A DNA stretch of 64,000 bases, taken from contig NZ_CP037422.1 in NCBI RefSeq assembly GCF_007748175.1, forward strand, positions 5,968,334 through 6,032,333, written 5' to 3'. The notes beneath the pieces were generated by a model. The model did no database searches and was not told the origin of the DNA. It saw only the letters and a list, made by a program, of their open reading frames with translations. Within the stretch, counting starts at the first letter, position 1. Every line of letters starts with the position of its first letter. Below, piece after piece: positions 23,503-31,080 of this stretch. The DNA comes from Gimesia aquarii (GTDB lineage Bacteria; Planctomycetota; Planctomycetia; Planctomycetales; Planctomycetaceae). The translations under genes were made by a program, and so were the position numbers.

Positions 23503-23531
23503 ATGGGTGGGTAACAGTCTTTTACAAGACA
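23503..23531. repeat. Island palindrome copy 20 (degenerate), last copy
   Basis: ATGGGTGGGTAA / TTTACAAGACA. Rightmost copy; marks the border between cargo array and element backbone. Confidence 0.6.
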
Positions 23532-23538
23532 TAGTGGT

Positions 23539-23658
23539 TTATCTAAACACTTCGACGATCAATAAAATGAAGCCACCAAAAGCAAGTAGAAATTTCGCAC
23601 AACCGCAATCTCCACCACCTTTGGTAACTCTTTCACCTGAATTATCAAGATCGTGCAT
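23539..23658 (-). CDS. 39-aa membrane peptide
   Basis: Short ORF with GGAG eleven bases before ATG 23658. Hydrophilic start, a CGC cysteine pair, then a single membrane helix (FLLAFGGFILLIVEVF). Function unknown. Confidence 0.45.
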   Translation of the reverse strand: MHDLDNSGERVTKGGGDCGCAKFLLAFGGFILLIVEVFR

Positions 23659-23679
23659 CTGCCAATAGACTCCTTTCAT

Positions 23680-24354
23680 TCAAACATAAGAAAATTCAAT
23701 GCGTGTGACTTTGGTTGAGGGAACGACACGCATCTTTTTACAAAACATGGCGACAAACTCTTCACCAGTCATTTCCGGAAAGCCTTCACGCGTCGCTTCC
23801 TGATTTCCATAATCACGATCAAAAACCAGTTTGCTCAACGGTTCCTTGTAGACGGAAACAACGCGGATCACACAAATGACTTCCCTCTTTTCACCGCGTT
23901 TGAGTCCCATACATTTCACGCAGGCCTTTAACAACGTGCCTGGCTGTAAATCGTGCCAACCGAGACGACGCGTTACGTCTTTGCGTTTCATCCTGGTCTG
24001 ATCGGTTGTGATCGAAAACGAAATCCCAGGTAAACGCCAGGCTTTGAGCTTCGCATTCGTAAATCGGTGATCGACACTCACTGCTCCCTGTTTAATCGCC
24101 AATTGACGTTTTGACTTCGTCAAATCGTAATGCGGAATCGTTGATTGATTTTGAAACCAGCCCCTCATCAATCCGATGCGAGTCGCGAAGTCATGTAGCA
24201 CGTCGAGAGACGTTTCCGGAGAAACAAACATGTGGCAGGCCTCGTTGTATCTCCAGTTTGGATTTCTGGCACAGCCTGACATCGGATCCACATAAACAGA
24301 ATTCATAGCAGGCTCGTCGGGGGTATTAAAAAAGTCGAGTTGAACTTGTGACAT
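23680..24354 (-). CDS. DUF4031-ASCH fusion protein
   Basis: 224 residues. Residues ~15-95 match the DUF4031 pattern: VYVDPMSG..., VLHDFATRIGLMRGWFQ, HYDLTKSKRQLAIKQGAV. Residues ~100-224 resemble an ASCH domain, a PUA-like RNA-binding fold: GISFSITTDQTRMKRKD, WHDLQPGTLLKAC, ICVIRVVSV, EFVAMFCKKM. ASCH proteins act in RNA metabolism or control. AGGA precedes ATG 24354. Often found in phage-like and mobile elements. Confidence 0.75.
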   Translation of the reverse strand: MSQVQLDFFNTPDEPAMNSVYVDPMSGCARNPNWRYNEACHMFVSPETSLDVLHDFATRIGLMRGWFQNQSTIPHYDLTKSKRQLAIKQGAVSVDHRFTNAKLKAWRLPGISFSITTDQTRMKRKDVTRRLGWHDLQPGTLLKACVKCMGLKRGEKREVICVIRVVSVYKEPLSKLVFDRDYGNQEATREGFPEMTGEEFVAMFCKKMRVVPSTKVTRIEFSYV

Positions 24355-24366
24355 GAGATTCGCGTC

Positions 24367-24762
24367 CTAAGAAAGCATGAGATCAGCAAGAGTTCCAAGT
24401 GCGATCGAGATTAAGAGAAGTACCAGAATCGGAATGATCATTTCTTTGAATGGTGTTGGATTATGTACCGAACCGGAGCTGCTATTTAGGTCGTGTTTGT
24501 TTTTATTTTGTGACCACTTACGTTGTTGAACACCTTCGATCTTTTCCAACGTTAATGCGTATTTGCAATGAACCTGTTGGTAAACGTAGGCTTGTCGTTT
24601 GTACTCGACGTTTTGAAATTTCTCATTCATCTTTTGGCTTTCGATTTCCATATGTCGGGAAAATGAAATGAGATCTTTGGCTCGAATAAAGACTTCACCT
24701 TCGGAAGATGTAATGGTTTTGATTTCTCCCGGATATTCCTTTTTGATGTTTAACGTGGTCAT
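24367..24762 (-). CDS. Coiled-coil protein with C-terminal membrane anchor
   Basis: 131 residues, charged helical middle and a C-terminal hydrophobic helix (MIIPILVLLLISIALGTLA). AAGGAG precedes ATG 24762. Function unknown; lies in the backbone operon between the DUF4031-ASCH and replication-like genes. Confidence 0.6.
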   Translation of the reverse strand: MTTLNIKKEYPGEIKTITSSEGEVFIRAKDLISFSRHMEIESQKMNEKFQNVEYKRQAYVYQQVHCKYALTLEKIEGVQQRKWSQNKNKHDLNSSSGSVHNPTPFKEMIIPILVLLLISIALGTLADLMLS

Positions 24763-24842
24763 GAACTCTCCTTGATTAAAAAATCCAATTCGTATCGGTT
24801 GAAAAAGGATTCCGCGATCGCCATTCCGTCAGCGATCGCGGA

Positions 24843-25922
24843 TTAAACTTCACCAGGCAATCCGGTTGCCTGGTCTCGAAGTGCCTCCAGCAATGTGACG
24901 CGATAGAAACCGGGTGAACGATGAACATCCGGATTTTGGGCCAGTGCCCGGACAATGACCGGTTCACAATGAGCTTTCACGAAGTTGAGGAGCTCGTCTC
25001 GTTTCAATCTGTCCAGCTGGGGGCCGTATTCACGCTCCAGCTCTTGCAGGGCGCGTTGATTCGCTTTTCGTTTTGCCCGTCGATCTGATATCTCTTGTGC
25101 AGATCGTTGACGTTCGCGATCTGCCTGCGCTTGCCTCTGACCCTTGTGGTATTTTTCATCCTCCGGAGGCCAACCCGCGGCGGGATTGTCGCCGGGTAGC
25201 GCGTTTCTGACTCGCGTGTAGATCGCTCCTGGGCCGTAGGCTCCCGGTTTTGATCGAGCAAATTCGATCAACTGCAAAATTTCTGCGGGAACACAACCAC
25301 GAGACCTGGCTGACTCAACGGCAGGTGACGCCCGGCCCACTCCTTCTGAAATTAAAATCTCCTCCACCACCGACCAGGCGGGCACACTGGTAACGAGCGC
25401 CTGGTGGGAGGGGGGAGGAGTATTAATCGGTTTTAACGGCGGATATAAGAGGGCCTGATCACTGTGATCAGGGGGGGCCTGATCATGGTGAGCAGGGGGG
25501 TAGTCACTGTGATCAGGGGGGTGCTCATGGTGATCACCCCCTACTTTAAGGACTTGCGTCGATTTTTCCGGAACAGGAGCCGGATCATCGAGCGGTTCAC
25601 CGTTGGCAATCGCATCAAGATTCGGCCATACAATGCGATAGGAGTTCGCTTGCTGGCCACGTGCGTTAATGGTTGAATCTTTGATTAACAAACCGTAACG
25701 ACAGAGATCTTCGATTCCCCGGCGAACGGTGGGGACACTCATGCCGTCATAGGCGCTGATTTCACGATGTGTGAGCGAGACTTTGGATTCATTACGGGCG
25801 ACATCATCGATTGCCCGGAGGACTCGTGCCATACGGGAAAACGGCATGAGGGGCGATATTTGATGTAAAATCCAAAGTTTCCGGCCTCGATTAAAATCGA
25901 GATCCAGTTGTTTGCGACTCAT
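24843..25922 (-). CDS. Helix-turn-helix replication/regulatory protein
   Basis: 359 residues. N-terminal winged helix (~30-95): LTHREISAYDGMSVPTVRRG then DLCRYGLLIKDS, as in replication initiators and phage replication proteins. A His/Pro/Asp-rich linker (~125-155) is encoded by TGATCA-rich DNA. The C-terminus is charged and helical (RERQRSAQEISDRRAKRKAN...). It may be the replication initiator of the element, comparable to the replication protein of phages and plasmids; not certain. First ATG 25922, 23 bp after csrA. Confidence 0.6.
   Translation of the reverse strand: MSRKQLDLDFNRGRKLWILHQISPLMPFSRMARVLRAIDDVARNESKVSLTHREISAYDGMSVPTVRRGIEDLCRYGLLIKDSTINARGQQANSYRIVWPNLDAIANGEPLDDPAPVPEKSTQVLKVGGDHHEHPPDHSDYPPAHHDQAPPDHSDQALLYPPLKPINTPPPSHQALVTSVPAWSVVEEILISEGVGRASPAVESARSRGCVPAEILQLIEFARSKPGAYGPGAIYTRVRNALPGDNPAAGWPPEDEKYHKGQRQAQADRERQRSAQEISDRRAKRKANQRALQELEREYGPQLDRLKRDELLNFVKAHCEPVIVRALAQNPDVHRSPGFYRVTLLEALRDQATGLPGEV
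25453..25540. repeat. TGATCA-rich repeats inside the replication-like gene
   Basis: Several CTGTGATCAGGGGGG-type units in about 90 bp, alternating with ATGGTGATCA/AGCAGGGGGG variants. Iteron-like, or simply the coding of a His/Pro-rich linker. Confidence 0.6.
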
Positions 25923-25945
25923 CCGAACATTCCTTGTTCGCGCCT

Positions 25946-26128
25946 TTAGGCGACTTGTGGTTGTGGTGCCTCTTCGGTCGATTCTTTCAGTTCCTCTCGA
26001 ACAATGGGGACTTCAGAAGGCGCGACAATTCCGATCTTGACCTTACCTGGTTTTAATTCCGTAACCAGAATTTCGATGTTCTCTCCAATTAATATTTTTT
26101 GATTTACCTTTCGACTCAAAACTAACAT
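25946..26128 (-). CDS. csrA: CsrA-family RNA-binding regulator
   Basis: 60 residues. Starts MLVLSRKVNQKILIGENIEI, then KVKIGIVAPSEVPIVREEL: the full CsrA core with both RNA-binding edges. C-terminal tail ESTEEAPQPQVA is short and acidic. AAAGGAG precedes the ATG. Located inside the element backbone, hence probably an element-borne paralogue that may control element translation. Confidence 0.93.
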   Translation of the reverse strand: MLVLSRKVNQKILIGENIEILVTELKPGKVKIGIVAPSEVPIVREELKESTEEAPQPQVA

Positions 26129-26164
26129 ATCAGACTCCTTTCAAACGGTTGATAAAAATCATTT

Positions 26165-26416
26165 TCAAACCACTTCGATCCGTGAAAGCGGGACCGGCCA
26201 TTGTTCACCTTCAACGAAGACGGCTGCCACTTCGAGAAACGCGATCGCTTTCCATGTCGTCTTACTCAGTCCGTCCGGATCCGTGTTGAGATCGCGTCCC
26301 TCGGACCAATAAAAGACTTCCGTACCAGGAGGATGATGCGCGTTGAATTCCTGAATGGCTTTCAGAGCTTTCGCTCGTTTTTTTCGATAAAATTCGATTG
26401 CGAGTAAATCAGCCAT
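26165..26416 (-). CDS. Small protein of element backbone
   Basis: 83 residues, no family. Basic helical N-terminus (FYRKKRAKALKAIQEF) and a beta-like C-terminus. Same direction as csrA, 36 bp upstream of it. Confidence 0.55.
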   Translation of the reverse strand: MADLLAIEFYRKKRAKALKAIQEFNAHHPPGTEVFYWSEGRDLNTDPDGLSKTTWKAIAFLEVAAVFVEGEQWPVPLSRIEVV

Positions 26417-26425
26417 CGCATGACC

Positions 26426-26647
26426 TCATTCAGTAACCACAAATTTTTGCGCGCCAGCCACAAAATGCTGTTCTTCACAAGTCAGGATCGCCCAGCCATC
26501 AGGACTGTGTTCCTGATGAACGATCATGACAGCGGCTTCATAATCCACGGCTTTGATTTCGACAGTTTTCAGATCTCCAAGTTCCGTAAATGTTTTTTCG
26601 TTTTCGAGATCTGTTTTCCGGCAGAGCAAAACGTTGAATGTTTTCAT
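26426..26647 (-). CDS. Small protein of element backbone
   Basis: 73 residues from ATG 26647 with AGGAG five bases upstream; the longer frame from 26671 includes the SD itself and is rejected. No family recognised. Confidence 0.6.
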   Translation of the reverse strand: MKTFNVLLCRKTDLENEKTFTELGDLKTVEIKAVDYEAAVMIVHQEHSPDGWAILTCEEQHFVAGAQKFVVTE

Positions 26648-26837
26648 GACTTCTCCTTTGAAAAGAAACATACAAACGCAATACGCCCGCCGACCGAGTA
26701 ATCGATCGACGGGCGGTTAGTTAGGGACAACGTGCCTACGTTGGTTGAAACACGACGCGGCCACACGTTTGAGATCAATGAGTTAACCAGGTAATAACGT
26801 GTGACGTGAGGATGAACGACCTCCGCGTCGTTGGAAT

Positions 26838-27869
26838 CTATTCCAGAATCGAATAAAACGAATCTGGTTGTTCGAGATTTTCGACGGCTTGAATGACTTC
26901 CGGACTCGGATTGAGATAATAAACTTCGTTCACTCCGCGTCCGCCATGTCCCAAAACCCATTTCCCGGCTTTTGCACCGGGGTTTGCAGCATCTAAACGC
27001 GAACTGCAGGTCTCTCTCAGATCCCGAAATTCGATGTATTCTTTGATGCCCGCGGAATCTTGAATTGCTTTCCACTGATCGTAAAGCGTTCTCTTGCATT
27101 TGGTGCTTCGAAAGACACGATCGGTCTTCTTCTGATTTTGAAACACAGACTCGAAATGCAAACCGACGATTTCTTGAAAGGGAACGCCTTGGAGTTTTGA
27201 CGTTTTTTGAGCAACAAAGGAAACACGCCTCATTTTCAGATCGACGTTTTCCCATAGAAGTTGAAAAAAGTCTTGAGTCCGTGGTCCACAATTGAAAAAT
27301 ACAACGAGTGCCAATCTCCAGAGTAGGGGAGGGCAATCTGAAGTATAGGGCCATTTGGCAACATCGCAGGCATGGTAAACCGCATTTATCTCTTCGTCCG
27401 TCACAAGCCGGGGAAATTTTCGAAATCGTTTTTTGGGTGGTGCCATGTATGGAACACGTTCGATAATCGATTCTCCGAGTGGATTGCCCTGGATAGGAGG
27501 ACCAACACGACGAAGAATGCGTCTGATGTGTCGCCAATATTTTTTGATCGATTCCGGAGAATATTTTTCGAGTTCGAAAGTCTCCTTGAACTCGCGTAGA
27601 CTTTCGTTTGTGATTTCCCCGACATTGGGATTGGAAGTTCTGGCTTCCCAATGATTCAACGCCGTTCGATAAACAGACAAGGTTCCTTCTGGAGAATCTT
27701 TCATATCGGGTAGAACATATTTTTCGTAACAATCTCGTAATTTCAAATGATTTTTTAAATCGTTTGAATTTGAAATCAATTGAGATGGAAACGGAAAAAT
27801 ATCGTCTTTTCTTAGGGGTGAAGAAATCATATATGCAGGTCTCCCTGATAATTTTTTTGCAGCGCCCAA
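26838..27869 (-). CDS. Tyrosine recombinase (integrase)
   Basis: 343 residues. SAM-like N-terminal part (~60-150) followed by the catalytic domain: NCGPRTQDFFQLLW (first Arg), EFRDLRETCSSRLDA (second Arg region), VLGHGGRGVNEVYYLNP with the tyrosine nucleophile near residue 317. The TTG at 27869 gives the longest protein; ATG 27830 is an alternative and probably better start. It lacks the extra helix region typical of integron integrases as far as I can see. About 1.3 kb from tRNA-Phe, pointing away from it, so it is most likely the integrase of this island. Confidence 0.88.
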   Translation of the reverse strand: MGAAKKLSGRPAYMISSPLRKDDIFPFPSQLISNSNDLKNHLKLRDCYEKYVLPDMKDSPEGTLSVYRTALNHWEARTSNPNVGEITNESLREFKETFELEKYSPESIKKYWRHIRRILRRVGPPIQGNPLGESIIERVPYMAPPKKRFRKFPRLVTDEEINAVYHACDVAKWPYTSDCPPLLWRLALVVFFNCGPRTQDFFQLLWENVDLKMRRVSFVAQKTSKLQGVPFQEIVGLHFESVFQNQKKTDRVFRSTKCKRTLYDQWKAIQDSAGIKEYIEFRDLRETCSSRLDAANPGAKAGKWVLGHGGRGVNEVYYLNPSPEVIQAVENLEQPDSFYSILE

Positions 27870-28029
27870 ACGGGAAAATAGTGCCTGCTAAATGCTTCCC
27901 GCCCTTACTCCGTTGTGCCTCCATGTAGGCATATTTTGTTAGCTCCTGAATCTTGAATGAACAAACGCGATCCTTCTCTGAGAAAACTATCCAGTTTTCA
28001 ACCCAAACTTCAAAACAAAAAACCATCAT

Positions 28030-28445
28030 TCACCTCCCCACAATCAAAAGTGCGTACGTTTAGCGCAACGATTCTGATCGTGTTTTTTTTGGGGGTTGAA
28101 TAAAGCGGGCCGGTTGATCAGCGTATAACGCGCACGATCAACCGGCTGAAATAGTTCTGGATATGTGCAAGCAAAGCAGCAAAGAACCCCGCATCAAACT
28201 CAACTCCAAAGATCGGCTAATGCCCAAGTGACAAGGGCCGACTATACGAATCCTAATTGTTTGTAATTAGACGTTCGTAAGGTCTCGATCTTTAAGCTGA
28301 GATAACCGGCTTAAAAGAAGGTTGGTGAGAAATCTCACGAGCGTCACTTTTGTTTAGCGAGAGTCAGTTTGCGCACGGTGATTTGAAAAAGTCAAGTGAG
28401 AACAGAAAAAAATTGAAAAAAGGAGGGTAAGCAAATTCGAGATAT
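28030..28445. other. Non-coding region upstream of the integrase
   Basis: No gene seen. Contains the inverted repeat at 28109-28146 and several short direct words; likely promoter or regulatory region of the integrase. Confidence 0.5.
28109..28146. repeat. 11-bp perfect inverted repeat upstream of the integrase
   Basis: GCCGGTTGATC, 16-bp loop, GATCAACCGGC. No T-run. Operator, integrase arm site or terminator are all possible. Confidence 0.6.
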
Positions 28446-28790
28446 TTATTCGCTTCTGTAATTCTTATGTCCTAATTGAATCGCTTCGTTGATTTCGTTA
28501 TCCCTCAAAATGAAATCTAATTCACTCCAACTTAGTTCTTTGATTTGTTGCGGAAGCCAGGAATATTTATCCATGATCCATTTGTGAATGGCATCTTCAC
28601 CAGCATACAAATCATAGTGTTTATATTCTGCGAGATAGTCGCCAAGTTGTTTCACGGTAAAATCTTTACGGAACTGGATCACTTCTTCAGAGAGGGGGTA
28701 ATCGTCATCGAACAGATGTTCGAATAACCCGAAAAGAAAGGGATCGGATTCTTCCATACCGTCATCGTCATCGCGATGATCATCGGACAT
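28446..28790 (-). CDS. Acidic protein of unknown function
   Basis: 114 residues, with an aspartate/glutamate-rich start (DDHRDDDDGMEESDP). Otherwise helical with several Trp and Tyr. AAGG eight bases before ATG 28790. Last ORF before the tandem repeats and tRNA; may be an early-acting or anti-defence protein by its acidity (speculative). Confidence 0.6.
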   Translation of the reverse strand: MSDDHRDDDDGMEESDPFLFGLFEHLFDDDYPLSEEVIQFRKDFTVKQLGDYLAEYKHYDLYAGEDAIHKWIMDKYSWLPQQIKELSWSELDFILRDNEINEAIQLGHKNYRSE

Positions 28791-28890
28791 AATTGCTGCC
28801 TTTTAAATTGGTTGAGATGGAGTAAGGCAAGCAGTCATTGAGTTAATCTAAAAATAGAAACTCAAATAGTTGCAGGCCATTTTAAAAAAA

Positions 28891-28977
28891 GTTGGAGCGA
28901 GAGAAGGTGCAACAATCTAACAGACGTCGAACAGCTAGAAGCTGTCTTAGTAAAGAGATTTATCCCCTCGCTCCAAC
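28891..28977. ncRNA. Structured repeat unit 1 (candidate RNA)
   Basis: 87 bp with complementary ends GTTGGAGCGAG / CTCGCTCCAAC and an inner hairpin ACAGCT-AGA-AGCTGT. Similar in layout to unit 2 at 29026. Strand unknown because ends and hairpin pair on either strand. Confidence 0.5.
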
Positions 28978-29025
28978 TAATTTCCAATTACACGAGGATA
29001 GAGACACGGAACAAAAAACAAAAAC

Positions 29026-29110
29026 GTTGAAGCGAGAAGTTGCTAAACAAACAGTGACGTCAAACAGCTCAGGAAAGAGCTGGCTTCGTAATATTTCTCC
29101 CCGCTCCAAC
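29026..29110. ncRNA. Structured repeat unit 2 (candidate RNA)
   Basis: 85 bp: ends GTTGAAGCGAG / CCGCTCCAAC, inner hairpin CAGCTC-AGGAAA-GAGCTG, shared GACGTC word before the hairpin. Sequence between stems diverges while stems persist. Confidence 0.5.
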
Positions 29111-29183
29111 GTTAATTTTGATTTGTACCGGGACTCGTAGTCCTGGTATAAACGTTCCAAAAGGCCTGCTTATTAAGGAGCAA

Positions 29184-29256
29184 TGGGCACGGGCGGGATC
29201 GAACCGCCGACACCAGGATTTTCAGTCCTGTGCTCTACCAACTGAGCTACATGCCC
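29184..29256 (-). tRNA. tRNA-Phe (anticodon GAA)
   Basis: Minus strand: acceptor GGGCATG pairs with the 3' CGTGCCC, D loop AGCTCAGTTGGTAGAGC, anticodon loop CTGAAAA (GAA), T loop GGTTCGATCCC. Discriminator A at 29184; CCA is not encoded. Its 3' end faces the island, the usual orientation for an integrase target. Confidence 0.97.
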
Positions 29257-29484
29257 TTTTCGTTTCCTACTGTGATTTCAATAACGTTAACCCCATATGA
29301 AATCATTGTTTAATAGAAGCGAGATGGGAATATAAGCCATTCTCCATTCAGTTTCAAGCAAAACCGGCATTTCCTGAAAAGGATTCGGGAGTTTTCCTGG
29401 TTCTGAGTCGACTCCCTGGCAATTACAGGTTTAAGAACCAATGTAAGTTCAGAAGAATCAGCAGATTATAACGATTAAATGAGC

Positions 29485-30837
29485 TTAGACTTGACCGTCG
29501 AAGAGTTCGGAAGAGAGGTCAATCTCATCTTTCCCGGGAGTCGGTAAGGCTTGATCGATCTGCAGTTCATTCTGATCGAGATCAATAATATTATCTGGAT
29601 CCGCAGGATCAGCCCGTTTTCCATCAGCAGATTGGATGATTTGCACAATCGGGCTGGTATATAAATTTTGATTCCGTCTGATGACTCGCGCCGCGCTTCC
29701 ATCAGTTAAAGTGACAAAACTACCAACGGGAAAGAGCGACAGCAAGTTTAATAAAGCTCGCATTGCTGCTGAATCAATCGTTTTATCATTTGTTTGTCTG
29801 AGCAGATATTCCATTGCAGCATAAGGCATCAGAGCAGGGCGGTCTTCTCTGGATGTTGTTAAAGAAACATAAGAATGAGCGACATTCAAAATTCGAGCAA
29901 ACATGTGGATCATTTTATGTGTACGATTACGAGGGTAGCCTTGACCATTAGGTTGCTCATGAACCTGATAGCAAACGACGGGAACAATACTGGGAATTCC
30001 AGCAACATTTTCGAGCATTTCCAGCGAAAATATCGGATGCTTTTGAATTTCCATGAGCTCAAGCGGGTTAAGCTTGCGACGCCATGTGCCAATTTTGTCC
30101 TGCACACGCACCATTCCCCAGTCATGTACGAGTCCACACAAACCAATATTTCGCACATTATTTTCATCCAAATTCAGTTCTGCCCCAATCGCCATTCCTA
30201 GCAGTGACATCTGTAAACAATGCTGAGAAAGCGTTTCATCTTGTCCTGCTTCTGCTGCAGTTGAAATCACACTATCTGCATCAGCCGTCAATTGCGTCAG
30301 ATAATTAGCGGCCATGCCGGCAATATCCGCTCCTTTGGGAGTTTCGCCTTTCAAGGCACCACGCATCATATCATCCAGCGATTCACCATATTCCTGCTGT
30401 TGTGCAAACAGCTTATCGCGACTTTCCTGGTCATAACCTTTACAACCATGCACGACCATCGAATCTCGAAGAGCTGGTCCGGTGTTAGCCACAAACATCG
30501 ATCCAGATTCGATGAGAGTATCCAGCTTCTCGGTTAATACAGTCGAATAAATGCCACCATCAGAATCATCGATGTCTGCAAAAGCACTTAAACTCACTGA
30601 CGCGGCATCATCACTATGAATTTCGACATTAGACATGTTCCGATCACGCAGTAGTTGTTTGAACCGTGAATTAACGACTGATCCCGCAGCTAATAACAAA
30701 ACTCCATTGGAATCATGAATCGCATTGTTAATTGTTCTGCCGACAATCAAATCTTCAACACGTACGGAAACTGTCTGCTGATCATCTGCAGATGATTCGG
30801 CGGCCTGATCTATTTTTTCATTGATCTCAGTCGTCAT
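29485..30837 (-). CDS. HD-GYP domain protein
   Basis: 450 residues. N-terminal region ~20-75 (VRVEDLIVGRTINNAI... SRFKQLLRDRNM) resembles the DUF3391-like module found before HD-GYP domains. The catalytic part has SQHCLQMS..., GLCGLVHDWGMV, KHPIFSLEML and the QVHEQPNGQGYPR signature, so it probably degrades cyclic di-GMP. A 60-residue tail with VGSFVTLTDGSAARV follows. Single gene, opposite to nothing nearby. Confidence 0.85.
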   Translation of the reverse strand: MTTEINEKIDQAAESSADDQQTVSVRVEDLIVGRTINNAIHDSNGVLLLAAGSVVNSRFKQLLRDRNMSNVEIHSDDAASVSLSAFADIDDSDGGIYSTVLTEKLDTLIESGSMFVANTGPALRDSMVVHGCKGYDQESRDKLFAQQQEYGESLDDMMRGALKGETPKGADIAGMAANYLTQLTADADSVISTAAEAGQDETLSQHCLQMSLLGMAIGAELNLDENNVRNIGLCGLVHDWGMVRVQDKIGTWRRKLNPLELMEIQKHPIFSLEMLENVAGIPSIVPVVCYQVHEQPNGQGYPRNRTHKMIHMFARILNVAHSYVSLTTSREDRPALMPYAAMEYLLRQTNDKTIDSAAMRALLNLLSLFPVGSFVTLTDGSAARVIRRNQNLYTSPIVQIIQSADGKRADPADPDNIIDLDQNELQIDQALPTPGKDEIDLSSELFDGQV

Positions 30838-31080
30838 TTTTACTACCTGTATCGAAACTGATTCCTAATTTTGCATCAAGGAAAACAGATTATGTCTTGT
30901 TTTAAATTGGAATACAGTTCTCTGATCCCATGAGCTAAAACTCATTAAAAACTTAGGTTAAAAACAAACTAAGGTTTTACGATGGAGGGGAATCCGATGA
31001 AAATTCCAATTCCAATCCTAACGATTGGTTTGAATAACCGGACCGACTGAGAATCCAAGGAGGCGAAACACTGTCTTTAA

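Noticed and set aside
2167-23531. Palindromes as a CRISPR array or as attC sites themselves
   Set aside because: Spacing is 0.04-3.3 kb with genes between, not 30-40-bp spacers. At 28 bp they are shorter than attC sites, and GTTACCC does not match GTTRRRY.
26838-27869. Tyrosine recombinase as the missing integron integrase
   Set aside because: Sequence and position next to tRNA-Phe fit a phage/island integrase; I see no integron-specific insertion region and no attI next to it.
26644-28029. 461-aa minus-strand ORF overlapping the integrase
   Set aside because: Different frame of the same strand, Arg/Ser/Cys-rich with no domain; the 343-aa frame is a clear recombinase.
28891-29110. Tandem structured repeats as attC sites
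   Set aside because: The boxes are in the wrong order (GTT at the 5' end, AAC at the 3' end of each unit) and the last base of GTTRRRY does not fit.
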